Part shown: positions 1-7,249 of the stretch, piece by piece
How the letters are laid out: every line of letters begins with the position of its first letter
How positions within the stretch are numbered: the stretch's first letter is position 1
Source: Thermaerobacter sp. PB12/4term
GTDB lineage: Bacteria; Bacillota; Sulfobacillia; Thermaerobacterales; Thermaerobacteraceae
NCBI RefSeq assembly: GCF_003403315.2
Contig: NZ_CP048407.1
Span: 248,001 to 312,000 of the forward strand
Length of the DNA: 64,000 nt
Reading direction: 5' to 3'
Translations under genes and position numbers: made by a program
Notes under the pieces: model-generated
Seen by the model: only the letters and a program-made list of their open reading frames with translations
Told to the model about the DNA's origin: nothing
Databases searched by the model: none

Positions 1-1064
1 CCGTCGGCGTAGATCTCGCCGCCCTGGCGCAAGTCGCAGATCATGTCCCAGTGGATGGCGGACCGGTTCTTCCCCCCGGTGATGGGGTAGCTGGCCCCCA
101 GGGCCAGGTGGACGGTGCCGCCGATCTTCTCGTCAAAGAGCAGGTTGCGGCTGAAGCGGGTGATCTGGTCGTTGGTGCCGATGGCGAACTCGCCCACGTA
201 GCGGGCGCCCTCGTCGGTGCCCAGCAGCGCCTCCAGCAGGTCCTGCCCGCGGGCCGCCCGGGCTTCCACCACCCGGCCGTCCTCGAAGCGGAGGCGGATG
301 TCCTCGATCTCCTTCCCCTGGAAGATCCCCGGAAAGCTGAAGCGGATGGTGCCGCGGACGCTCTCTTCCACCGGGCCGGTGAACACCTCGCCGTCGGGGA
401 AGTTGATGTGGCCGTCGGCGTTGATCCAGGTCCGGCCGGCCACCGAGAGCGTCAGGTCGGTGCCGTCACCCACCACCCGGATCTCCCGCACGCCGTTCAG
501 GAATTCCACCAGCCCCTGCTGGCGCCGGCTCACGGCCTGCCAGGAGGCCACCGGGTCGTCGTCGTCCAGGCGGCAGGCCGCGAAGACGAACTCCTGATAG
601 TCGCTCAGCGACATGCCGGCTTCCTGGGCGAGGGCCTGGGTGGGGAAGAGGGTGACGCAGTACTTGCCGCCCTGGCCGATGCGGGACATGAGCTTGTCGG
701 CCAGGGGCCGCCGCGCCTCCTGCATGATGGCCAGGCGGCGGGGGTCGACGCCGCTGAGGGCCTTGACGTTGTGGGGCGCGTGGATCACCAGGGCGTGCCG
801 GTATTCCTCAAAGGCGATCCGCTCCAGAGGGGTCAGCACCCGCAGCTGCTCTTCCGACGCTTCCTTCAAGTAGATCTCACCCAGCCCCTCCAGCTGGGCT
901 AGGACCTGGGGGAAGGCACCCACCCGGAGGGCCTCCCGGTAGATGGCCTGGACCAGGGGCGTGGCCAGGTCGGACGTCTGGATGAGGAAGTGGTCGCCGG
1001 CCTCGAGGCCCAGGGAGTAGCGCACCAGCACCTGGGCCAGCTTCCGCACGCGGGGGTCGGTCAC
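1..1064 (-). CDS. M29-family metal-dependent aminopeptidase, 3' end outside the window
   Basis: The first 354 codons of a thermophilic-type (AmpS/AmpT/PepS) M29 aminopeptidase. It removes N-terminal residues from peptides in the cytoplasm using two metal ions. Likely metal ligands in family order are E226 (in GEVFTGP), E292 (GEFAIGTN), H319 and Y326 (FDEKIGGTVH..ASY), and H338/D340 (HWDM). The N-terminal part, with its early LGLEAGDHFLIQ segment, fits the family from its first residues. GTG at 1064 is chosen because GAAAGGAG lies about 9 bases upstream and homology begins there. The gene runs off the left edge after the HWDM motif, so roughly the last 50-60 residues are missing. It fits the peptide-use theme of the right end of the window, but is 45 kb away. 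Family assignment is firm; substrate preference is not visible. Confidence 0.93.
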   Translation of the reverse strand, partial: MTDPRVRKLAQVLVRYSLGLEAGDHFLIQTSDLATPLVQAIYREALRVGAFPQVLAQLEGLGEIYLKEASEEQLRVLTPLERIAFEEYRHALVIHAPHNVKALSGVDPRRLAIMQEARRPLADKLMSRIGQGGKYCVTLFPTQALAQEAGMSLSDYQEFVFAACRLDDDDPVASWQAVSRRQQGLVEFLNGVREIRVVGDGTDLTLSVAGRTWINADGHINFPDGEVFTGPVEESVRGTIRFSFPGIFQGKEIEDIRLRFEDGRVVEARAARGQDLLEALLGTDEGARYVGEFAIGTNDQITRFSRNLLFDEKIGGTVHLALGASYPITGGKNRSAIHWDMICDLRQGGEIYAD

Positions 1065-1233
1065 CGTCGTCGCTCCTTTCCGGTCTTAGGATTGCGACGC
1101 GGGGGCGCGGGGTTCCTCCCGGTGACAAACTACCGGTACAGTAGCACGGGGAACGACCAGTCCCGGCCGTCGTCCTGCTGGCCGGGGAGCCCGGGCCGCC
1201 GTTCGGGGTCAGAATGAAGGGGGAGGTGGGGGT

Positions 1234-1926
1234 ATGGCATGCCCGCCGTTTTCGTCGAACCACGACGGTGCGGCCAACCACCCTGCGCCGGAGGCTGTGC
1301 GCCACGGGCACACGGGCCACGGTGCTGGGCACCACGGACCGTGGGAGGCCCAGGTCTCCTGGGCGGAGATCTTCGAGCACCAGAAACGGCGACAAGCCCT
1401 GGTGGAGGAATGGTTGAAGTGGCTGGATCTCCGGCCTGGGGATCACCTGGTGGACCTGGGTGCGGGCCCGGGGCTCACCAGCCTGCTGGCCGCCCGCCGG
1501 GTGCTGCCCCATGGCCGCGTGTACGCGGTGGACCACTGGCCCGAGGCCCTGCGCTTTCTGCGCCGGCAGGTGGAGGGAGAGGGACTCGACAACGTGCACG
1601 CCGTCCAGGCGGACATCGCCCAGGACGACCTGGCCGGGGTCATCCCGCCCCAGCACGCCCGCAAGGTGGTCCTGGCCCATGTGCTCCACCATGTTCCGGA
1701 TCCGAGGGCAGTCCTGGGTCGCCTTCACCGCTGGCTGTTGCCGGGCGCCCGCATGGTGGTGGCGGAGTTCGATCCGGAGGGGGCCGGTGAGGTGGGCCCG
1801 CCCCGGGAGGAGCGCATTGCCGAGGCGGACCTGGCCGGATGGTTGACCGGTGAGGGTTTCAAGATCCTGGGTCGCAAGCACCATCCGGAGCATGAGCAGT
1901 ACGCCATCCTGGTCGAGCCGGCTTGA
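1234..1926 (+). CDS. class I SAM-dependent methyltransferase with His-rich N-terminus
   Basis: A 230-residue Rossmann-fold methyltransferase of the UbiE/Methyltransf_11 type; the methyl acceptor is unknown. Motif I is DLGAGPG at residues 74-80, and the acidic residue binding the SAM ribose is D100 (VYAVD). A VVLAHVLHHVPDP segment follows as motif IV/post-motif. ATG 1234 follows GGGGGAGG by a normal spacing. Residues 10-34 hold seven histidines and precede the core fold, so they may bind metal, but nothing proves it. The gene stands alone, convergent with the disulfide oxidoreductase gene, with a hairpin between them. The fold is secure; the function is open. Confidence 0.85.
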   Translation: MACPPFSSNHDGAANHPAPEAVRHGHTGHGAGHHGPWEAQVSWAEIFEHQKRRQALVEEWLKWLDLRPGDHLVDLGAGPGLTSLLAARRVLPHGRVYAVDHWPEALRFLRRQVEGEGLDNVHAVQADIAQDDLAGVIPPQHARKVVLAHVLHHVPDPRAVLGRLHRWLLPGARMVVAEFDPEGAGEVGPPREERIAEADLAGWLTGEGFKILGRKHHPEHEQYAILVEPA

Positions 1927-1990
1927 CCGGGGTGGGCATCCTTGCCCCTGCCGGCCGTCCTTGCCCGCCGCCCTGGCGGCGGGGTGCCAC

Positions 1991-2029
1991 GACAACCCGC
2001 CGGCCTCCCCTGGAGACCGGCGGGTTGTC
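1991..2029. terminator. hairpin between convergent genes, probable bidirectional terminator
   Basis: A perfect 13-bp stem, GACAACCCGCCGG (1991-2003) against CCGGCGGGTTGTC (2017-2029), with a 13-base loop. It lies between the methyltransferase stop (1926) and the oppositely oriented oxidoreductase stop (2048), where a shared terminator is expected. No clear T-run is present on either side, so the call rests on stem and location. Confidence 0.55.
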
Positions 2030-2047
2030 ACGGCCGAGGGAACCCTG

Positions 2048-2698
2048 TCAGGAAAGGGCCTCCTTGATCAACGCCAGCAGGTGCGGTTCCGGCGCCGCGC
2101 CTTCAACGGCAGCCGACCCGTTCACCACGGTCTTGGGAACACCGAAGACCGCGAACCGGTTGGCCAGATCGGGGAACTCCATGGCCTCGATGGCGTCAGC
2201 CCGCACCCGGTCGCTGGCGAGGGCCATCTTATGAGCCAGGCGGACCGCCCGGGGACAGTACGGTCACGTCGGCGTGACGAACACCTGCAGGTGGACGTCG
2301 GTGTCCAGCGACCGCAGGTACGCCTCGGTTTCCGGGGACAGCCCCGCGACACCGCGGGAGACGTCGACGATGTCGTCGATCAGCGTCCCGAACTCGTAAC
2401 CGGCCGGAATGCCGTAAAACCGCATCCCGGTGTCGCTGCCGTCCGCCCGGGCGAACAGGATGGCCGGGACCATGTCGACGCCGTGGCGCTCGGCCAGCTC
2501 GGGTTCCAGGTCGACATCGTGGACCTCAAGGGTGATGCGGTCGTCGAGCTCCGCCACCGCTTCCAGCAGCTGGCGGGTGTCCTCGCAGTAGGGGCACTCG
2601 TCTTTGTCTGCGCGGACGAACAGCTTGAGGACCACCGGTGATTCCATCGCCTCAAAGCGCCGCTGGATCTCCCGCCGGTCCTGATCGGAGATCTTCAT
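2048..2698 (-). CDS. tandem-thioredoxin-fold protein disulfide oxidoreductase, probable selenoprotein (in-frame TGA at 2264-2266)
   Basis: A PDO/glutaredoxin-like protein of two thioredoxin folds (216 residues if TGA is read through; family usual about 215-230). The first fold has C35-P-Y-C38 and the cis-proline P78 (DMVPAI). The second has x145-P-Y-C148 after FVTPT and the cis-proline P188 (FGVPKT). Codon 145, where the family has the attacking cysteine, is TGA. The frame stays open and homologous for 71 more codons to a true TGA at 2048. ATG 2698 follows a full AGGAGGTGA site. These are observations. Reading the TGA as selenocysteine is inference, supported by its exact position and by the hairpin just after it. 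The alternative is a TGC/TGT-to-TGA nonsense mutation giving a 144-residue one-domain product. An inverted repeat of GGGATCC (2720-2743) lies in the 5' leader. The neighbour upstream on the same strand is a CoA-disulfide-reductase-like flavoprotein, a plausible electron donor. Confidence 0.82.
2232..2266 (-). promoter_or_regulatory. candidate bacterial SECIS element following the in-frame TGA
   Basis: Read on the minus strand, the RNA starts with UGACC, which can pair with GG(C)UCA at 2237-2232. The apical hairpin is GGC-GGUCC-GCC at 2249-2239, extended by CC/GG across a small internal loop. GGUC in the loop begins 18 nt after the UGA. In the E. coli fdhF SECIS the comparable GGUC loop starts about 19 nt after UGA. 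The pairing was done by eye; no energy calculation was made. Confidence 0.5.
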
Positions 2699-2895
2699 CT
2701 CTTTCGTCACCTCCTCTCGGGGATCCCTCTCTTCGCGGATCCCGGGAGCCCCGGCCGGGCGGCGCGCCTGCCCGGTGATCGCCGAACACGCACCGTCCGA
2801 CCGGAAACCTTCAAAACCAGTGAAACCAGCGCTCTCTCGGGAACAGTGTGCCCGCCTGCCGGGGCGACCGGCTGCATGCACCGTCGGAGACGCAT

Positions 2896-4275
2896 CTAGT
2901 CCGACACGCCCCGGATGGCGTTCATGGCCTGGCGTGCGGCCACCAGCACCGGATCCCACACGGGCGCGAAGGGGGGTGCGTAGGCCAGGTCCAGTTCGTA
3001 GAGCTGGTCCACCGTCATGCCTGCATGGAGGGCCGCCACCAGCGTGTCGATGCGCAAGACGGCGTCGACCGGTCCCGCCATCTGGGCGCCCAGCAGGCGG
3101 CCGTCAGGCCCGTGGACCAGCCGGACGTGGAGCTTGCCGGCACCGGGGTAGTAGTGGGCGCGGGAGCCGTGGCGGATCGTCGTGGCCCCGGCCTCCAGGC
3201 CCGCCAACGCGGCCTCGCGGGCGGTCAGACCCGTACGGGCGACGCCCAGGTCGAATACCTTGACGATGGCCGTACCCAGTACCCCGGGGAAGCGGGCGTG
3301 GCCGCCGGCGGCGTTCTCGCCGGCCACGCGCCCCTGCTTGTTGGCCGTGGTACCGAGGGGAATGTAGGCGCGCCGGCCGCTGACCCGGTGGACGGTGTCG
3401 GTGCAGTCGCCGGCGGCATAGACGGACGGGTGCGACGTGCGCATGAACTCGTCCACCTTGATCGCCCGCCCGGCGCCCAGCTCGATGCCGGCCGCCTCGG
3501 CCAGCTCGGAATTGGGCCGCACGCCCACGGCCACCAGGACCAGATCGGCCGGCAGGGTGCGGGCGTCGGTGTCCAGCGCCCGCACGCGGCCACCGTCGCC
3601 CAGCACGGCCCGCGCCCCCTCGCCCAGATACAGCGCCACACCGTGACGGCGCAATTCATCGTGGACCAGCTCGGCCATCTCCCGGTCGAGGTTGGGCATG
3701 ACCTGGGGGAGACGCTCGACGATGGCCACCTCCATGCCGACGGTGACCAGGGCCTCGGCCATTTCGAGCCCGACGTAGCCACCGCCGATGACGACCGCCT
3801 TGCGTCTCTCCTGGGCCACCAGGGCCCGGGCGTGCTCGCGGATGGCGATGCCGTCCTCGACCAGCCGCAGGAAATGGACACCCTTCAGGTCGAGGCCGGG
3901 AATGGGCGGCTCGACGGGGCGGGCGCCCGTGGCGAGGATCAAGGTGTCGAACTCCACCTGCCGCTGGCGCCCGGTCACGAGGTCGCGTACCTCCAGGTAG
4001 TGTTCGTCCGGATGAATGGCCGTGACCTCGTGCTGGACGTGAACGGCGATGTTGCGTTTCTGGCGGAAGAACTCCGGAGTGTAGACCACCAGCTCGCCGG
4101 GTTCGCGGATCAGGCCGCCGACGAAGTAGGGCAAGCCGCAAGAGCCGTACGAGACGAAGCCGCTGCGCTCGAACACCTCGATCTCCAGGTCAGGATCGAG
4201 GCGACGCGCCCGGGAGGCGGCGCTCATGCCGGCCGCGACGCCCCCGACCACCACCAGGCGCTTTCTCCGGGACAT
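2896..4275 (-). CDS. FAD-dependent pyridine nucleotide-disulfide oxidoreductase, CoA-disulfide/polysulfide reductase type
   Basis: A 459-residue flavoprotein of the CoADR/NADH oxidase/Npsr group, which uses NAD(P)H to reduce CoA disulfides, persulfides or polysulfide. The N-terminal FAD motif is VVVGGVAAGMSAA (8-20). The single redox cysteine is C46 in YGSCGLPYFVGG, as in CoA disulfide reductases. The NAD(P)H-binding motif is VIGGGYVGLEMAEAL, and the second FAD segment is YAAGDCTDTVHRVSG. Tyrosines typical of the C-terminal dimer domain are present near DLAYAPPFAPVWDP. ATG 4275 follows CAGGAGATGG. The gene lies in the same direction as the DUF302 and ArsR genes upstream and the disulfide oxidoreductase downstream, consistent with one thiol-redox unit. 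A rhodanese domain, fused in some relatives, is absent here. Confidence 0.88.
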   Translation of the reverse strand: MSRRKRLVVVGGVAAGMSAASRARRLDPDLEIEVFERSGFVSYGSCGLPYFVGGLIREPGELVVYTPEFFRQKRNIAVHVQHEVTAIHPDEHYLEVRDLVTGRQRQVEFDTLILATGARPVEPPIPGLDLKGVHFLRLVEDGIAIREHARALVAQERRKAVVIGGGYVGLEMAEALVTVGMEVAIVERLPQVMPNLDREMAELVHDELRRHGVALYLGEGARAVLGDGGRVRALDTDARTLPADLVLVAVGVRPNSELAEAAGIELGAGRAIKVDEFMRTSHPSVYAAGDCTDTVHRVSGRRAYIPLGTTANKQGRVAGENAAGGHARFPGVLGTAIVKVFDLGVARTGLTAREAALAGLEAGATTIRHGSRAHYYPGAGKLHVRLVHGPDGRLLGAQMAGPVDAVLRIDTLVAALHAGMTVDQLYELDLAYAPPFAPVWDPVLVAARQAMNAIRGVSD

Positions 4276-4385
4276 GGTCCACCATCTCCTGTGGGCTCGG
4301 GGCGGCGGCGGGTACGCTGGGCCGCTCGCCCCGCATCGGTCCCCACCGGCGCGGCCTGGCCGCCCCGGAAAAGGATGCGGCGGCC

Positions 4386-4787
4386 TCAGCGGGCCGCCGC
4401 ATCCACCACCGCGCGCAGCTCCTGTTCCACCTCGGTCGCCAGGTCACGAAACCGCTCGTCGCCCAGCAGGCCGATCAGCGTCTGCGGGCGCAGCAGGCCG
4501 ATCTTCGTGCGGTTGCCGTCGTTGCGGTCGGCGTACACCACGATCTTGCAAGGCAGCAGGTAACCGACCTTCTGATCGGTCTCTAGGGCCTGCTTGGCCT
4601 TGGCAGGATTGCAGACCTCGAAGATGTGGAACTCGGGTTCGAGGTGGAAGCCCTTCTCTTGCAGCTTCTCGTTGACGTGCAGGTGCCAGAGGGCGCTGAA
4701 CTTCCGTTCCGCCAGCGCGGACTGCAGCGCTTGGATGGCCTCGTCCACCGGCTTGTCCGTGGCCACCGTGTAGTCCAGCTCCGCCAT
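4386..4787 (-). CDS. DUF302 domain protein
   Basis: A 133-residue soluble protein matching the DUF302 family through most of its length: an N-terminal YTVATDKPVDEAIQALQSAL segment, a central HIFEVCNPAKAKQAL, and LLPCKIVVYAD before a C-terminal helix. The biochemical role of DUF302 is unknown; members often sit with sulfur-oxidation or thiol-redox genes, as here. Two cysteines (in FEVCNP and LLPCKI) sit at positions common in the family. ATG 4787 follows GGAGGGAT at 7 bases. The gene is between the ArsR repressor gene and the flavoprotein gene, same strand. Confidence 0.85.
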   Translation of the reverse strand: MAELDYTVATDKPVDEAIQALQSALAERKFSALWHLHVNEKLQEKGFHLEPEFHIFEVCNPAKAKQALETDQKVGYLLPCKIVVYADRNDGNRTKIGLLRPQTLIGLLGDERFRDLATEVEQELRAVVDAAAR

Positions 4788-4954
4788 CGCCGATCCCTCC
4801 CTGCGGTTCCCGCCTGCGCTGGGCCCTGACCCGTTCGGCTGATGCGTCAACGGGCCGGTGGGCCCGGTTGGGGTTGTGCGGCGTTGACCTGCTCGGTGCG
4901 GGGCGCCGGCGTGCTTGGGCAGCCCCGCAAAGCCTGGCGTACGGGTTCGCCTCG

Positions 4955-5320
4955 TCACGGCTGCCCGGGTTGCGGACCGGCGCCGCTCTGAGCGGCCAGC
5001 ATCGCACTGCGCCGCAAGTGCTCGAGGAGCACGTGGCGAACGGCCTGGCACGCTTCCAGGATCTCGCGCGAGGCGAGCCGGTAATACACGTTGAGCCCTT
5101 CCTTCCGCGACTCCACAAGTCCGTACTGGCGCATGAGGGCCAGGTGCTGGGAGAGGTTGGCGGTGGTGGTGTCGACGACCCGCGCCAGCTCACCGGCCGT
5201 CATCTCACCGCCGGCCAGGGTATACAGAATCTCCAGGCGCTTGGGGCTGGCCAGCACATGACAGAGTCGCGCCTGCAGCTCCAGCAACTGCTTTTCCGTG
5301 TCCGTCCGCTCCGCAGTCAT
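4955..5320 (-). CDS. ArsR/SmtB-family transcriptional repressor, probable thiol/persulfide sensor
   Basis: A 121-residue winged-helix repressor. The core runs from about residue 13 to 90 with the recognition helix in TTTANLSQHLALMRQYGLV and the wing in ESRKEGLNVYYRL. Classic metal-site motifs (ELCVCDL, DxHxxxH) are missing. Two cysteines, C20 (RLCHVL) and C91 (EACQAV), are available. Known persulfide sensors of this family (SqrR, BigR, YgaV) also use a cysteine pair, although not at identical places. The gene is divergent from the rhodanese operon and has its own promoter with TAAG...CTTA repeats near the start. This suggests it represses both arms. That it senses sulfane sulfur is inferred from context. 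Confidence 0.85.
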   Translation of the reverse strand: MTAERTDTEKQLLELQARLCHVLASPKRLEILYTLAGGEMTAGELARVVDTTTANLSQHLALMRQYGLVESRKEGLNVYYRLASREILEACQAVRHVLLEHLRRSAMLAAQSGAGPQPGQP

Positions 5321-5666
5321 GGGCTACCGCTTCCCCGGCTCCTTGCTAAGTAACTTCTTAACTACTCCCAATATGATCCCCCATGCGCCCGCTGTCAAGT
5401 CGATCTTCTCCTGCGCCCCGGCACGTCATCCGGATCACGGCGGGCGCACCGCGTGCCCCCGGCCCTACCCGGCGCGCGGTCCGGCTGGAACGGCCGGCAC
5501 GAATCCGCATGGGGGTTGCACGCGGGGCAGGCACCTCGTAAACTGGTTGCTAGTTTCAGTAGTTGCTTAATCTCAAATAAGAATAGGCGTCATCCGGCTG
5601 AGCCCGGCAGGGTCGCCAGCAGGCGCCCCGGACCGCCGGTCCGGCCGGGGCCAAGGGGGGAACACC
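5321..5666. promoter_or_regulatory. divergent regulatory region with repeated AGTAGTT/TAAG half-sites
   Basis: This 346-base gap separates the two arms of the sulfur locus. It contains two AT-richer patches. Near 5346-5366 the sequence TAAGTAACTTCTTA is an inverted repeat (TAAG..CTTA) followed by ACTACT. Near 5547-5583, AGTAGTTGCTTAATC precedes AAATAAGAATAG. The heptamer AGTAGTT occurs at both, in opposite orientation (reverse complement AACTACT at 5359-5365; direct copy at 5559-5565). This is what two operators for one divergent repressor would look like. A -35-like TTGCTA (5547-5552) and a -10-like TAATCT (5568-5573) could form the plus-strand promoter, but the spacing is short (15). Confidence 0.5.
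5370..5398 (-). promoter_or_regulatory. sigma-A promoter of the arsR arm
   Basis: On the minus strand a perfect -35 TTGACA (5398-5393) is followed after 17 bases by CATATT (5375-5370, four of six matches). The predicted start falls about 40 bases before the arsR ATG at 5320, inside the putative operator. Confidence 0.65.
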
Positions 5667-6008
5667 ATGGCGATGCGCGCTCCGTGGCCGGACACCGTCA
5701 CGCCCGAGGAGCTGCGCCGGCGGCTCGAGGCGGGCAACGCCCCGCTGATCGTCGACGTACGCGAGCCCGACGAGTACGCCGGCGGGCACATCCCGGGCGC
5801 GCGGTTGCTCCCGCTGGGGCAGGTACCCATACGGTACCGGGAGTTGCCGTCCGACCAGGAGATCGTCCTCGTCTGCCGGAGTGGGAACCGCTCCGGCCTG
5901 GCCCAGCAATGGCTGCAGGGGATGGGTTTCCGCAACGTCCGCAACCTGGTGGGCGGCATGCAGCGGTGGAAGGGCCCGGTGGAATACGGCCCCGGGCGGG
6001 GTCGATGA
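5667..6008 (+). CDS. single-domain rhodanese sulfurtransferase
   Basis: A 113-residue rhodanese. Conserved VDVREPDEYAGGHIPGA (29-45) leads to the catalytic loop C70-RSGNRS, where the cysteine carries persulfide sulfur. GGMQRWKGPVE at the C-terminus is typical. ATG 5667 follows CCAAGGGGGGAA. It is the first gene of the plus-strand arm. The next gene starts 15 bases after its stop, so the two are likely co-transcribed. Likely role: accept or donate sulfane sulfur with the downstream rhodanese-MBL and TusA-rhodanese proteins. Confidence 0.9.
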   Translation: MAMRAPWPDTVTPEELRRRLEAGNAPLIVDVREPDEYAGGHIPGARLLPLGQVPIRYRELPSDQEIVLVCRSGNRSGLAQQWLQGMGFRNVRNLVGGMQRWKGPVEYGPGRGR

Positions 6009-6022
6009 GGGGAGGGACAGAG

Positions 6023-7234
6023 GTGGACCCAAGGACGCGTACTCCCTCGGAAATCGATGCCGCTGAGCTCAAGCGGATGCTGGACCGGGGCGAAACCCCG
6101 TTCCTGATCGATCTCCGCAATGACGAGGAGTTTCGCCGCTGGCGGATCGAAGGCCGCCAGCCCCTGCAGATGATCCACGTGCCGTACTACGAGATCCTGG
6201 CCGAGGCCGAGGAAGACGACCTCATCGCATCCGCCAAGGCCTACGCGCGCCGGCACTGGGTGGACCACCTGCCCCGGGAAGGGCGGATCGTGGTCGTGTG
6301 CGCCCACGGCGGCACCTCCGGGTATGTGGCCCAGGGGCTCCGCGAGCTGGGCTATGACGCCGTCAGCTTGCGCGGCGGTATGATCGCCTGGGGCGACCAC
6401 TACGAGTTTGTCCCCGTGGTGGAGGAAGAAGGCCTTGCCGTTTATCAGATCAACCGCCCGGCCCGCGGCTGCCTGAGCTATCTGGTGGCCTCGGAGGGGG
6501 AGGCGGTGATCATCGACCCCCTGCGCCACGCCGAGCGCTACCTGGAGTTCTCGCGCCGGCACGGCCTGACCATCACGCGGGTCCTGGACACCCACGCCCA
6601 CGCCGACCACATCAGCAGTGGCGCCGAGCTGGCAGAACAACTGGGCGTGCCCTATCACCTGCACCCCTACGACGCCATTCACCCCATGGACGTGTTGCCC
6701 GCTACCTTCCGCTACCAGCCGGTGTACGACGGGCAGGAGTTCCGTGTGGGCCGTGCCACCTTGCGTGCAATCCATGTGCCCGGCCACACCCTGGGCCAGG
6801 TGGTCTACCTGCTGGACGGTCGCTACCTGTTCAGCGGCGACACCATCTTCGTGGAGTCCATCGCCCGACCGGACCTGGGTGGCCGGGCCGAGACCTGGAC
6901 GCCCCTTTATTACCGGTCCCTTCTGCGCCTGATGGAACTGCCTGACGCGACGCTGGTTCTTCCCGGGCACTTCAGCCGGCCGCAGGAGGCGGACGCCCGC
7001 GGCCGCGTCGCCGGTACGCTGGGCGACCTCAAGCAGTCGAACGAGGGCCTGCAGGCCCTGGCAGCGGGCGAGCGGGCCTTCGTCGACTTCATCATGGGCC
7101 GCTTGCCGGAGTTCCCGCAGCAGTACGTGGACATCAAGCGGGTGAACACCGGTTTGCTGCGGCCGAGCGAGGAGCAGGCGTCCGAGCTCGAACTGGGGCG
7201 CAACGTCTGCGCGCTGGCGGAAGAAGCGGCCTGA
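6023..7234 (+). CDS. rhodanese-metallo-beta-lactamase fusion, persulfide dioxygenase type
   Basis: A 403-residue fusion. Residues about 10-135 form a rhodanese domain with catalytic C93 in VVVCAHGGTSG. The rest is an ETHE1/glyoxalase-II-like MBL domain with H191-A-H193-A-D195-H196, then HVPGHTLGQ, FSGDTIF and LPGHF. Enzymes of this family oxidise glutathione or CoA persulfide to sulfite with O2 (persulfide dioxygenase); the rhodanese part can move sulfur on or off. In CstB/PRF-type fusions the domains may be in the other order, so the N-terminal rhodanese is worth noting. GTG 6023 follows GGGAGGGAC at a good distance; an upstream open extension in this frame overlaps the rhodanese gene and is not used. 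Sulfite made here could leave by the TauE-like exporter. Confidence 0.88.
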   Translation: MDPRTRTPSEIDAAELKRMLDRGETPFLIDLRNDEEFRRWRIEGRQPLQMIHVPYYEILAEAEEDDLIASAKAYARRHWVDHLPREGRIVVVCAHGGTSGYVAQGLRELGYDAVSLRGGMIAWGDHYEFVPVVEEEGLAVYQINRPARGCLSYLVASEGEAVIIDPLRHAERYLEFSRRHGLTITRVLDTHAHADHISSGAELAEQLGVPYHLHPYDAIHPMDVLPATFRYQPVYDGQEFRVGRATLRAIHVPGHTLGQVVYLLDGRYLFSGDTIFVESIARPDLGGRAETWTPLYYRSLLRLMELPDATLVLPGHFSRPQEADARGRVAGTLGDLKQSNEGLQALAAGERAFVDFIMGRLPEFPQQYVDIKRVNTGLLRPSEEQASELELGRNVCALAEEAA

Positions 7235-7249
7235 GGGAGGGAGTCGTCC

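Noticed and set aside
51-902. Plus-strand frame opposite the M29 aminopeptidase
   Set aside because: Antisense to an intact conserved enzyme whose metal ligands are all readable on the minus strand.
2264-2698. Annotation of the oxidoreductase as a 144-residue protein ending at the TGA
   Set aside because: The downstream frame keeps a full thioredoxin domain with its CxxC partner cysteine and cis-proline, so the TGA is internal. A sequencing error or nonsense mutation stays possible and is listed as the refuting case.
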